From the NCBI RefSeq assembly GCF_014736495.1, contig NZ_MDUX01000005.1, forward strand, positions 1-64,000: 64,000 nucleotides of DNA. The letters are read 5' to 3'. Every line of letters begins with the position of its first letter. The first letter of the stretch is position 1. Of the stretch, positions 33,768 to 42,236 are shown one piece after another. The notes under the pieces were generated by a model, which did no database searches, was not told the DNA's origin, and worked only from the letters and a program-made list of their open reading frames with translations. This stretch comes from Candidatus Dactylopiibacterium carminicum. Lineage in GTDB: Bacteria; Pseudomonadota; Gammaproteobacteria; Burkholderiales; Rhodocyclaceae. The position numbers were made by a program, and so were the translations under genes.

Positions 33768-36236
33768 ATGCCAAGACAGATCCTCGCCGAATACTCGGAC
33801 GACGACGCCCGCTTCGACGAAATGTTTGCCGCGCGTGGCGAACCACGCCCGCATTACGGGGCGCTTTACGAACGTCTGCTGAAGCAGACCGCGCCCCAGT
33901 TGCGTGAGCTGTTCGACGATGTCGATCGCCAGATTCGCAACAACGGTGTGACCTACAACGTCTATGACGACGAGGAAGGCGCAGGTCGCCCCTGGGCCAT
34001 GGACCCGCTGCCGCTGATCATCCCGGCGGCCGAGTGGGCCGGCGTCGAGCGTGGCGTGGCGCAGCGTGCAAAACTGCTCAACAGCCTGCTGGCGGATTTT
34101 TACGGGCCGCAGACGCTGTTTCAGAAAGGCCGGCTGCCGCCCGCGCTGATTCTCGGCCATCCCGGCTTCCAGCGCCCGGCTTTCGGCATCACGCCGCCCG
34201 GTGGCGTCTTCCTGCATGTCCTCGCCGTCGATCTGGCGCGCTCGCCCGACGGGCAATGGTGGGTCATCAACGACCGCAGCCAGTCGCCATCCGGCATGGG
34301 CTACGCGCTGGAGAACCGCCTCATCACCTCGCGCCTGTTTCCGGATCTTTTCTGTGAGCTGCGCGTTACCCGGCTGGCCAACTTCTTCGCCGCGCTGCGC
34401 GATGCCATCGCCACCTATGCGCCACGTGACGAAGGACGCACCAACACCGTGGTGCTCACGCCGGGGCCGTACAACGAAACCTATTTCGAGCATGCCTATC
34501 TGGCGCGCTACCTGGGTTTCCCGCTGGTCGAAGGGCAGGATCTGATCGTGCGCGATGGTTGCGTATGGCTGAAGACCCTCTCCGGCCTGCGCCGCGTACA
34601 CGCCATCCTGCGCCGCATGGATGACGACTTCTGCGATCCGCTGGAGCTACGCGCCGATTCCGTGCTGGGCGTGCCCGGCCTGATGGATGTGGTGCGGCGC
34701 GGCAACGTGCTGCTGGCTAACGGCATCGGTGCCAGCGTGATCGAGACCGGCGCACTGGCGGGCTTCCTGCCCGGCCTGTGCCAGCATCTGCTGGGCGAGG
34801 AAATGCTGATGCCCAGCGTGGCCACCTGGTGGTGTGGCGAAGGGCCGGTGATGGAGGATGCGCTGGCAAAGGCCGACCATCTGGTGTTCAGGAGTGCGGT
34901 GCCACATCCGCAGGGGCGCCGAGTGGAGCCCGTGTTCGGCGAGGATCTGGACGAAGACGGCCTGGTCCGCCTGGCCGCCCGTGTGCGCGCCAATCCGCGT
35001 GACTGGTACGCGCAGGAACTGGTCGCCCTCTCGCGCGCCCCGCTGCTCGATCGTGGCCATGGCCGCAAGCTGCTGGGCCGCCCCGTGGGCCTGCGTGTGT
35101 ATGCCGTGGCCACGCCCGAAGGCTATATGGTGATGCCCGGCGGGCTGGCGCGTACTGCCAGCGAGCGCGACGTGCGCATCCTTTCCAATCAGCGCGGCGG
35201 TGGCAGCAAGGACGTGTGGATCTGCGGCAGCGCCGTGGCGTCCAGCGTCTCCCTGTTGCGCCGGCCAGTGGATGCGGCCGACCTGGTGCGCAGTGGCTCG
35301 GGGCTTTCCAGCCGCGTGGCCGAGAATCTCTTCTGGTTCGGCCGCTATGCCGAACGTTGCGACAATCTGGCGCGTTATCTGCGAGTGACCCTCAATCGCC
35401 TCTCCGACAGCCTCGACAATCCCGGCGAATGGAAGGCCTTGTCGGCACTCGGGCGCACCATCGGCCTGCTGCCGGAGGACTGCAACGAGCGCGAAGCGGT
35501 GCGCCCGCTGCTGCGCGCCACCTTCGACGCGCAGCATCACGGCGGCCTCGCTTCGCATGTGCTGCATCTGTCGCGAACCGGTTTCCAGTTGCGCGAGCGG
35601 TTGTCGCTGGACAATTGGCGCACCCTCAACGCACTGGCGCAGCAGATCGGCAGCAAGCCTTTCGAGCGCGTGGGCATCTTCGAGGCGCTGGCGCAACTCG
35701 ATGAGTACATCACCAGTTTCATGACGCTGGCGGGCTTCGCGCTTGACGGCATGACACGCGACCACGGTTGGCGCTTCCTGTCTCTGGGGCGGCGCATCGA
35801 GCGTCTGCAGTTCCAGACCGAGGCCATCGAAGCCGCCATGAAGATGGGCGTACGCGGCAACCCGGAATGGCTGCTCGAAGTCTCGGACTCCATCGTCACC
35901 TATCGCGCGCGCTACATGGCGCGCCCGGAGTGGATCGCCGTGCTGGATCTGCTGATCGCGGATGACACCAATCCGCGCGGCATCGTCTTTCAGACCACCG
36001 GCCTGTGCGACTACATCGAGCGCTTCAACGCCTCGCTGGGGGACATGCCTGACTGCGGCCTGGAAGCCCTGCACCGGCGCCTGCTGGCGCTGGACCCCGG
36101 GCTGGACTTCCATCCCGGCTCGCAGGCGCTGAGCGAGGCCCTGGGGACGTTGCGCACGGCGGCTGCCAGTCTTTCGGACCAGATCAGCGTGCATTACTTC
36201 AGCCACGCCGAGGAGCGGGCGAGGGTGATCGCATGA
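33768..36236 (+). CDS. Circularly permuted ATP-grasp fused to alpha-E domain
   Basis: An 822-residue fusion. Residues about 1-490 form a circularly permuted ATP-grasp (DUF404/DUF407; GVTYNVYDDEEG, VINDRSQSPSGMGYALENR, VVLTPGPYNETYFEHAYLAR, RRMDDDFCDPLELR and a C-terminal QRGGGSKDVW), expected to ligate an amino acid or amine using ATP. Residues about 500-815 form an all-helical alpha-E domain (DUF403; LSSRVAENLFWFGRYAERCDNLARYLRVTLNR). ATG 33768 gives the family start. Its stop overlaps the following transglutaminase gene (ATGA). The same two domains are separate genes at 54695-56155 and 53745-54692. Confidence 0.9.
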   Translation: MPRQILAEYSDDDARFDEMFAARGEPRPHYGALYERLLKQTAPQLRELFDDVDRQIRNNGVTYNVYDDEEGAGRPWAMDPLPLIIPAAEWAGVERGVAQRAKLLNSLLADFYGPQTLFQKGRLPPALILGHPGFQRPAFGITPPGGVFLHVLAVDLARSPDGQWWVINDRSQSPSGMGYALENRLITSRLFPDLFCELRVTRLANFFAALRDAIATYAPRDEGRTNTVVLTPGPYNETYFEHAYLARYLGFPLVEGQDLIVRDGCVWLKTLSGLRRVHAILRRMDDDFCDPLELRADSVLGVPGLMDVVRRGNVLLANGIGASVIETGALAGFLPGLCQHLLGEEMLMPSVATWWCGEGPVMEDALAKADHLVFRSAVPHPQGRRVEPVFGEDLDEDGLVRLAARVRANPRDWYAQELVALSRAPLLDRGHGRKLLGRPVGLRVYAVATPEGYMVMPGGLARTASERDVRILSNQRGGGSKDVWICGSAVASSVSLLRRPVDAADLVRSGSGLSSRVAENLFWFGRYAERCDNLARYLRVTLNRLSDSLDNPGEWKALSALGRTIGLLPEDCNEREAVRPLLRATFDAQHHGGLASHVLHLSRTGFQLRERLSLDNWRTLNALAQQIGSKPFERVGIFEALAQLDEYITSFMTLAGFALDGMTRDHGWRFLSLGRRIERLQFQTEAIEAAMKMGVRGNPEWLLEVSDSIVTYRARYMARPEWIAVLDLLIADDTNPRGIVFQTTGLCDYIERFNASLGDMPDCGLEALHRRLLALDPGLDFHPGSQALSEALGTLRTAAASLSDQISVHYFSHAEERARVIA

Positions 36237-37198
36237 ACGCTGCTGCCCAGGCTTCGGTGCGCTACCACGTCATCCACGAGACGCTGTACCGCTACGGCTC
36301 TCCGGTGAGCCTCTCGCAGCATCTGCTGCATCTGGCGCCACGCGAATGCAATTTCCAGCATGTCGAGAAGCATCAGATCGAGATCACGCCGGAGCCTTAT
36401 CGCTGCGAGGCATTGACCGACTGGTTCGGTAATCCCGGGCGCTGGCTGGCCATCCGCCAGCCGCACGAGATGCTGCGCCTGATCGCGGCGAGCACTGTCG
36501 AGGTGCTGCCGCGCCCGGCGCAGTGGCGCGAGGCCTCCGGCCCGGCCTGGGAAACGGTGGCCGCGATGCTGACGGCCTTCCCTTCCTCCGCGCCGCTGGA
36601 CGTGCAGGAGTTCGCGCTTGCCTCGCAACATGTACCGCTGCTCGAGGAACTGCGCGAATGGGCGCTGGTGAGCTTCTCGCCGCAGCGCCCCTTGCTCGAG
36701 GCTTGCCGCGCGCTGACGGCGCGTATCTTCAAGGAATTCGAATTCGATCCGAAGGCCAGCAGCATCGCCACGCCAGTGGTCAGGACTTTCGAGGCGCGGC
36801 GCGGCGTCTGCCAGGATTTTGCCCACCTGATGCTTTGCGCGCTGCGCTCGCTGGGGCTGCCCGCCCGCTACATGAGTGGCTACATCCTCACCCACCCCGC
36901 GCCCGGTAAACCGCGCCTGATCGGTGCCGATGCCTCCCATGCCTGGGTGGCGGTGTGGTGCCCCGAGAATGGCTGGGTCGGCTTCGACCCCACCAACAAC
37001 CTGCAACCGCACCTGGAGCACGTGATCCTTGGCTGGGGGCGGGATTTCAACGACGTCAGCCCGATGCGCGGGGTGATCCTCGGTGGTGCTGCGCACGAGG
37101 TCGAGGTGCAGGTCACCATGATGCCGACCGGGCTGCGCTCGTTCGAGGATCTGCTGGCCGAGGTGCAGGCACGTTCGCTGGAAACCGAGGAAAAATAG
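36233..37198 (+). CDS. Transglutaminase-like protein (active triad)
   Basis: A 321-residue cytoplasmic protein: N-terminal beta domain (YHVIHETLYRYGSPVSLSQHLLHLAPRE) and a transglutaminase-like core with Cys in GVCQDFAHLML (about residue 194), His in ASHAWVAVW and Asp in GFDPTNN, so catalysis is expected. Family members may act as peptidases or transglutaminases. It overlaps the ATP-grasp/alpha-E fusion by 4 bp, completing a three-gene set. The ribosome site for the next gene, an outer-membrane efflux protein, is 179 bp away. Confidence 0.9.
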   Translation: MNAAAQASVRYHVIHETLYRYGSPVSLSQHLLHLAPRECNFQHVEKHQIEITPEPYRCEALTDWFGNPGRWLAIRQPHEMLRLIAASTVEVLPRPAQWREASGPAWETVAAMLTAFPSSAPLDVQEFALASQHVPLLEELREWALVSFSPQRPLLEACRALTARIFKEFEFDPKASSIATPVVRTFEARRGVCQDFAHLMLCALRSLGLPARYMSGYILTHPAPGKPRLIGADASHAWVAVWCPENGWVGFDPTNNLQPHLEHVILGWGRDFNDVSPMRGVILGGAAHEVEVQVTMMPTGLRSFEDLLAEVQARSLETEEK

Positions 37199-37377
37199 AC
37201 TGCGCGGTCAGCCGCCTCGTGGCATCGTGCGTTGCTGCCACGAGGGAACCGCCGTGCGGCTGTGCCGGTCCGAGGGGCTTGCGGACGGGCTTGACATGCC
37301 GGTGCCGCCGCCGCATCTTCTCCGGCCAGTGTTCCGGGTGCGGGCGCCCACACCCGTCCGGAAGAAAAGGATCAAGC

Positions 37378-38850
37378 ATGTTCAGCTGTATCGTGCGCCA
37401 GCCAGTCTGGTGCGCGCTCTGTCTTCCCCTCCTCCTTTATGGATGCAAGGTCATGGGCCCGGATTACAAGGCGCCCGTGCTGTCGGAAACCGATGTACCG
37501 GCGCAATGGACTTCGCCTGCCAATGCCGGTGAGCATCAGGTGCCAGCCGCGCGCTGGTGGACCGAGCTCTCCGACCCGGTGCTCGACCGCCTCGTCGACC
37601 AGGCCTTTCTTGGCAGCCCCACGCTGGAAGCTGCCATGGCCAGGCTTTCGGAATCGCGGGCCTATCACGTTCAGGCCGATGCCGCTGGCCGGCCGGATGT
37701 GAGTTCCGGCGCGGGCACGCAGCGCACGGGGCAGACGCGGGATGCCACACCCGGGGGCTATTCCTGGCTCTCGCTGAGTTCTTCCTGGGAGCTGGATCTG
37801 TTCGGTGCGGTCAGCCGTGGCAAGGAAGGCGCCACCGCGCGCGAGGAAGCCAAACTGGCGACGCTGGGCGATGCGCGGGTCAGCCTGGCGGCCGACGTGG
37901 CCGATGCCTACCTGAGCTATCGCGCCTGCCAGTCGCAACTGGCGCTGCGGGAAAAGGATACGGAATCCCGCGACGCCACGCGCAAGCTCACCGAAGAAAG
38001 CGTGGAGGCCGGTTTCACCGCGCCGTATGAAAGCATCCGCAGCACGGCCTCGGTGGCCGAGGCGAAGACCCGTCTGGCTAGCACCCGTGCTGAATGCCAG
38101 CAACTGGAGAACCTGATCACGCGGCTCACCGGGATTCCGCGCCCGGTCCTGGCGACCATGCTGCTCGACCGACCGATCGGTCTGGATCGCCTGCCGGAGC
38201 CCCGGCATTTCGACGTGGCGATTCCGGCTCAGGCCGTGATGCAGCGTCCGGATGTACGCGCGGCGGAGCGTGCGCTGGCCGCCGCGTCGGCCGACATCGG
38301 TCTGGCCGAGGCGGACCGCTATCCGCGCGTTTCGCTCAACGGCAGTTTCGGCTATTCGACCACCACGTCCAGCAGCAGCGGCTCGGTGTCGCTGGGCTCC
38401 TGGTCATTCGGCCCGTCGATCAGCCTGCCGATCTTCGATGGTGGTCGTCGCGTGGCAGCCGTGCAGGCCGCGCAGGCCCGCTATGACGAAGCGCTGGCGG
38501 CCTATCGCGCCAGGGCGCGAAGCGCCATCCAGGATGTCGAAAACGCGCTCACTCGTTACGCAGCCGCCAACGACCGTGCCGAGAACGCGCGCATCGCGGC
38601 CAGCCAGTATCAGCAGTACTTCGACGCCGTCGAATCCCGCTATCGCGAAGGCGCCAGCAACCTGCTGGCGCTGGAGGATGCCCGCCGCGTCATGCTGGAT
38701 GCGCGCCAGACCTTGCTGGGCGTGCAGAAGGAGCGGCTGCAGGCCTGGATCACGCTGAACCGCGTCACCGGCGGCGGTGCGCAGTACGTGCCCGAATCTC
38801 CGCAGATGCAGCAGGCCGTCGCAGCCCGCCCCGCATCCGCCAACCCATGA
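37378..38850 (+). CDS. Outer-membrane efflux lipoprotein (NodT/TolC family)
   Basis: Outer-membrane channel subunit of tripartite export systems. The 490 residues start with a lipoprotein signal (LCLPLLLYGCKVMGPDY, lipid-linked Cys about residue 23) followed by two OEP repeats (about 60-250 and 275-465; ASADIGLAEADRYPRVSLNGSFGY, RSAIQDVENALTRYAAANDRAENA). A Ser/Thr-rich strand lies at about 335-350. Its end overlaps the membrane-fusion gene. No inner-membrane pump is adjacent. It lies downstream of the transglutaminase operon on the same strand. Confidence 0.92.
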   Translation: MFSCIVRQPVWCALCLPLLLYGCKVMGPDYKAPVLSETDVPAQWTSPANAGEHQVPAARWWTELSDPVLDRLVDQAFLGSPTLEAAMARLSESRAYHVQADAAGRPDVSSGAGTQRTGQTRDATPGGYSWLSLSSSWELDLFGAVSRGKEGATAREEAKLATLGDARVSLAADVADAYLSYRACQSQLALREKDTESRDATRKLTEESVEAGFTAPYESIRSTASVAEAKTRLASTRAECQQLENLITRLTGIPRPVLATMLLDRPIGLDRLPEPRHFDVAIPAQAVMQRPDVRAAERALAAASADIGLAEADRYPRVSLNGSFGYSTTTSSSSGSVSLGSWSFGPSISLPIFDGGRRVAAVQAAQARYDEALAAYRARARSAIQDVENALTRYAAANDRAENARIAASQYQQYFDAVESRYREGASNLLALEDARRVMLDARQTLLGVQKERLQAWITLNRVTGGGAQYVPESPQMQQAVAARPASANP

Positions 38851-40007
38851 GCCCCGTCATGCCCCTCTTCGCTGAATTCCCACCGCGCGCCGGTCAATCC
38901 GTCGGCGGCCTGTGCAGCCTGTTGTCCATGGTGCTCTGCCTGGCGCTGCCGGCCCAGGCCGCAGGCACGGCGCCCGTGGCGGAGCAATCCGCTGCCGCCG
39001 TGCCTGCCGCACCAATCCAGCCGGCCGCGCCGGTCGTGCGCGCCGTGAGCCTGGTCAAACCGCGCTTCGAGCAATGGTCCGAGCGGGTCGATGTGCAGGG
39101 CAACGTCATGCCTTGGCAGGAAATCCGCATCAATACCGACACCGGCGGCCTTCGGCTCACCAGTGTGCAGGTCAATATCGGGGATTCCGTCACGCGCGGG
39201 CAGACGCTGGCGCAACTGGACACCACCAGTGTGGAGGCCGAACTGGCGAGTGTGAATGCCCAGCTTGTCGAGGCGGAGGCCACTTTTGCCCAGGCCGATG
39301 CCACCTTGAGTCGTGCCAACCGGCTGGCGACCTCGGGCGGTGTCAGCAAGCAGGAACTGACGCAGTATGAAACCCAGAAGCAGACCGCCGGTGCACGGCT
39401 GGCCGTGGCCCAGGCACGCGTCAAAACCCAGCAGATCAAGCTTGCGACGGCCAAGCTGGTTGCCCCCGACGATGGCGTCATCTCCGCGCGTTTCGTCGAT
39501 GAGGGCGACATCGTGCGCTCCGGCAGCGAATTGTTCCGCCTGATCCGCCAGGGCAAGCTCGAATGGCATGCGGAAGTGCCGGGTGAAACCCTGCTGCGTA
39601 TTGATCCCGGGCAGGAAGCCGTGATCATCAGTCCGCTGGGCGACGAGGTCCGCGGCCACGTGCGCCGCATCTCGCCGACCATCGATATCAAGACACGCAC
39701 CGGCCTGGTCTATGTCGAATTGCCGGCCAGCGCACGTTTCAAAGCTGGTCTGCTCGTCTCGGGCAGCCTCACCATCCAGCGCCGCGCGCTGGTGTTGCCC
39801 GCCAAGGCCGTGCAGCAAAGTGAAGGCAATGCGGTCGTGTTCACCGTGGGCGCCGACAACAAGGCCCAGGCGGTTCCCGTGAAACTCGGCCGCAGCCAGG
39901 ACGGCAAGCAGGAGGTACTTTCCGGTGTGAATGACCGCAGCCGTGTCATCCAGGACGCCACAGGGCTTCAGGCTGGTGTGCCGGTCAAGGAAGCGGCGGG
40001 GTCATAG
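38847..40007 (+). CDS. RND-type periplasmic membrane-fusion protein
   Basis: Adaptor linking an inner-membrane pump to the outer-membrane channel. The 386 residues have a signal sequence (to about ALPAQAAG), a Pro/Ala-rich stretch, a lipoyl-type domain with VNIGDSVTRGQTLAQLD, an alpha-hairpin (about 125-200), the second lipoyl half LVAPDDGVISARFVDEGDIVRSG, and a beta-barrel. An ATG four codons later is possible. No RND, MFS or ABC pump gene follows; the next gene is on the other strand, so a pump elsewhere must be used. Confidence 0.9.
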   Translation: MSPVMPLFAEFPPRAGQSVGGLCSLLSMVLCLALPAQAAGTAPVAEQSAAAVPAAPIQPAAPVVRAVSLVKPRFEQWSERVDVQGNVMPWQEIRINTDTGGLRLTSVQVNIGDSVTRGQTLAQLDTTSVEAELASVNAQLVEAEATFAQADATLSRANRLATSGGVSKQELTQYETQKQTAGARLAVAQARVKTQQIKLATAKLVAPDDGVISARFVDEGDIVRSGSELFRLIRQGKLEWHAEVPGETLLRIDPGQEAVIISPLGDEVRGHVRRISPTIDIKTRTGLVYVELPASARFKAGLLVSGSLTIQRRALVLPAKAVQQSEGNAVVFTVGADNKAQAVPVKLGRSQDGKQEVLSGVNDRSRVIQDATGLQAGVPVKEAAGS

Positions 40008-40062
40008 TCCGGGAGGGCCGGTTGCCCGGCCTCGGTGTCGCAAGCGGTTGCAGCCAGCCGTT

Positions 40063-41220
40063 TCAAGGCTGGCGCTTGAACTGGCGATCGAGCCAGTTGT
40101 ACGCGTAATCCTGCTGATCGGCCTCGAAGACATGGCCGCCCGGCCAGACCTTGCTTTCGAAGCGGTCGTCCGCCTGCCAGGCAGACCAGACGCGGCGCAT
40201 GCCGGCAAAGGCCGTGCGGACCGAGTCGAGCGGGAACAGCGCATCCTTCTCGCCAGCGTAGATCAGCATCGGCCCCGGTGCGGCCAGGCTGGCGACATCC
40301 GGGTAGTCCAGGTAGGCCAGGATCCCCGGGTGCAGCATCTGCCAGGCCGAACCGCCGCGCAGCTGGTTGTTGCCTGGCACCATCAGCCTTTCGGCGGTCG
40401 CCATCCAGTTGACGGCTACCGTGGCGGTCACCGCGTCGGTGAGCGCTGCCGCCTGCCAGGCGCGGAAGGCTCCCATGGAAAAACCGATGGCTGCCACCCG
40501 GCGCTTGTCCACCTGTGGCAGGCTGGCCAGGAACTCGGCTGTGCGTGCATCTTCGAGCGCCATCAGACCGGCCAGCGAGGAGCCCATGTTGAACATGTTG
40601 GCAGCCAGTGCCTGCTGCATATCGTAGGTCATGCCGCCCCGGTCTCCCCAGCCGAGCGCGTCAGTGGCCAGCACCACGTATCCGCGCCGCGCCAGTTCAT
40701 CGCCGGGAAAGCGGCTGGAAAAGAATTTCGCAGCCCATCCCTTGGCGGAAGCCAGCCGGGCATCATCGCCCCAGGGCTCGATCCACTTTTCCTTGCCGAT
40801 GTCGAACTTGGAGCCGTGGTCGTGATACATCACTGCGGCGGGAAACGGCCCCTGGCCCTTGGGGACCAGCAGCAGCGCCGAGACGCGGCTGTCCGCCGTG
40901 AGATTGAAGCTCACCTTGCGGGCGAGGTAGCTGCCGCGATCGATCTCGTCGATCAGCTGCAGATTGAACGGCGTGTGGTCCGGCGCCTGCCAGGTGAGTT
41001 CCCAGAGTTTTGCGCGCCCGGCCTTGCGCCAGGTGGCGAGATCCTTGACCTGGGGTGTCCAGGCCAGTCTGGCATTCAGACGGCTTTTGATCTGACCGGC
41101 GATGATCGGCAGGTTGTCCTTGGTTACGCCCATTTGCTGATAGTCGATGTCTGTCGCGTGGCCCGTTCCCATGGTCGCGACGACCATGGCAGCAGCCAGC
41201 AGCGGGTTGCGGATATTCAT
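40063..41220 (-). CDS. Secreted dienelactone hydrolase/acetyl xylan esterase-like
   Basis: Alpha/beta hydrolase, probably a periplasmic or extracellular carbohydrate esterase. The 385 residues have a signal peptide (to about TGHAT), then an alpha/beta core with VMYHDHGSKFDIGKEKW, the nucleophile elbow GFSMG, acid region AGEKDALFPLD and a late His in GGHVFEADQ. It groups with putative acetyl xylan or pectin esterases, but the substrate is not certain. It is divergent from a rhamnogalacturonan acetylesterase, with a palindromic operator between them. Confidence 0.82.
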   Translation of the reverse strand: MNIRNPLLAAAMVVATMGTGHATDIDYQQMGVTKDNLPIIAGQIKSRLNARLAWTPQVKDLATWRKAGRAKLWELTWQAPDHTPFNLQLIDEIDRGSYLARKVSFNLTADSRVSALLLVPKGQGPFPAAVMYHDHGSKFDIGKEKWIEPWGDDARLASAKGWAAKFFSSRFPGDELARRGYVVLATDALGWGDRGGMTYDMQQALAANMFNMGSSLAGLMALEDARTAEFLASLPQVDKRRVAAIGFSMGAFRAWQAAALTDAVTATVAVNWMATAERLMVPGNNQLRGGSAWQMLHPGILAYLDYPDVASLAAPGPMLIYAGEKDALFPLDSVRTAFAGMRRVWSAWQADDRFESKVWPGGHVFEADQQDYAYNWLDRQFKRQP

Positions 41221-41268
41221 GGATGTCTCCTCAAGTCTTGTTTTGTGGTACAGCACACGAATGGTGTT

Positions 41269-41280
41269 GTTACCGGTAAC
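41269..41280. promoter_or_regulatory. LacI/GntR-type operator between divergent esterases
   Basis: Perfect 12-bp palindrome GTTACCGGTAAC, 49 bp before the minus-strand esterase and 158 bp before the plus-strand one. The CG-centred form is typical of LacI-family sites. The regulator is not adjacent; the LacI at 59818 appears to use a different palindrome. Confidence 0.65.
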
Positions 41281-41437
41281 TTGTGGCCGCCAAGATACCT
41301 CAGACCATCTCCGGAAAACAGGGGGATAAGGGAATCTCCGAAGGGGCGGAAGAAGCTTCATCTTGAGCAATCCCCGTCAGGAGGCGAATTCCGTTCCGCG
41401 CTAGAGTGCCGGCTTCCATGATAAGGAGAAACACAGC

Positions 41438-42184
41438 ATGTACCCGATTGCGTCCCTTCCTTTCCGCCAGCTCGTCTGCGCCGCCCTGCTGGGGCTTGCC
41501 GGTTTTGTTCAGGCTGCTGAACTCAAGCCGATCAGCGTCGCCCTCATCGGGGATTCCACCCAGACCGAGCGCCAGGGCTACGGCACCGGTTTCTGCGCCA
41601 ATCTGGTGGAGGAAGTCACCTGCATCAACGAGGCCAAGGGGGGCGCCAGCACCAGGACCTATCGGCGCGATGGCCTGTGGGACAAGGCGCTCGCACGCAA
41701 GCCGGACTGGATGCTGATCCAGTTCGGCCATAACGATGTCGAAAGCAAGGCGCACGCGGATCGCGAAACCAAGCTTGAAACCGAATATCCGGCCAATCTG
41801 CGTCGCTTCATCGAGGAAGCCCGTGCAGCCGGCATCCGGCCGGTTCTCGTCACCTCCATCGCGCGCCGTTACTACCAGCCGGACGGCAAGATCCAGGATG
41901 ATCTGATGGGCCACGTGGCGGCCATGAAGAAGGTGGCCGAAGAGATGCAGGTGCCGCTGGTCGACCTGCATACCGTCAGCCAGGCCCACATGGAAAAGCT
42001 TGGCGAGGTCGAAGGGCACAAGCTCGGCCCCACCAAGCGCGACCCCGAGGGCAACACCGTGCCGGACAAGACCCACTTCAACCGTGCCGGCTCCTTCGTC
42101 TTCGGTCGCATCGCGGCAGAAGCCGTGGCGGACGCGGTGCCCGAGCTGGCGCCCTATGTGAAGGCCGAGGCCGCCCAGCCTTGA
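41438..42184 (+). CDS. Rhamnogalacturonan acetylesterase (SGNH, CE12-like)
   Basis: Secreted esterase expected to remove acetyl groups from rhamnogalacturonan. The 248 residues have a signal peptide (to about GFVQAAE), block I GDST (catalytic Ser), a Gly-rich block with NEAKGGASTRTYR, block III FGHND, and the C-terminal D-x-x-H (DKTHFN). This order is that of the rhamnogalacturonan acetylesterase group of SGNH hydrolases. AAGGAG precedes the ATG. It shares an intergenic operator with the divergent esterase, suggesting joint induction by a pectin breakdown product. Confidence 0.88.
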   Translation: MYPIASLPFRQLVCAALLGLAGFVQAAELKPISVALIGDSTQTERQGYGTGFCANLVEEVTCINEAKGGASTRTYRRDGLWDKALARKPDWMLIQFGHNDVESKAHADRETKLETEYPANLRRFIEEARAAGIRPVLVTSIARRYYQPDGKIQDDLMGHVAAMKKVAEEMQVPLVDLHTVSQAHMEKLGEVEGHKLGPTKRDPEGNTVPDKTHFNRAGSFVFGRIAAEAVADAVPELAPYVKAEAAQP

Positions 42185-42236
42185 GTCCGGCCTGCCAGCG
42201 TGGGCCGGCAAGGTTCGCGCTGGCAGGAAGGGATCA

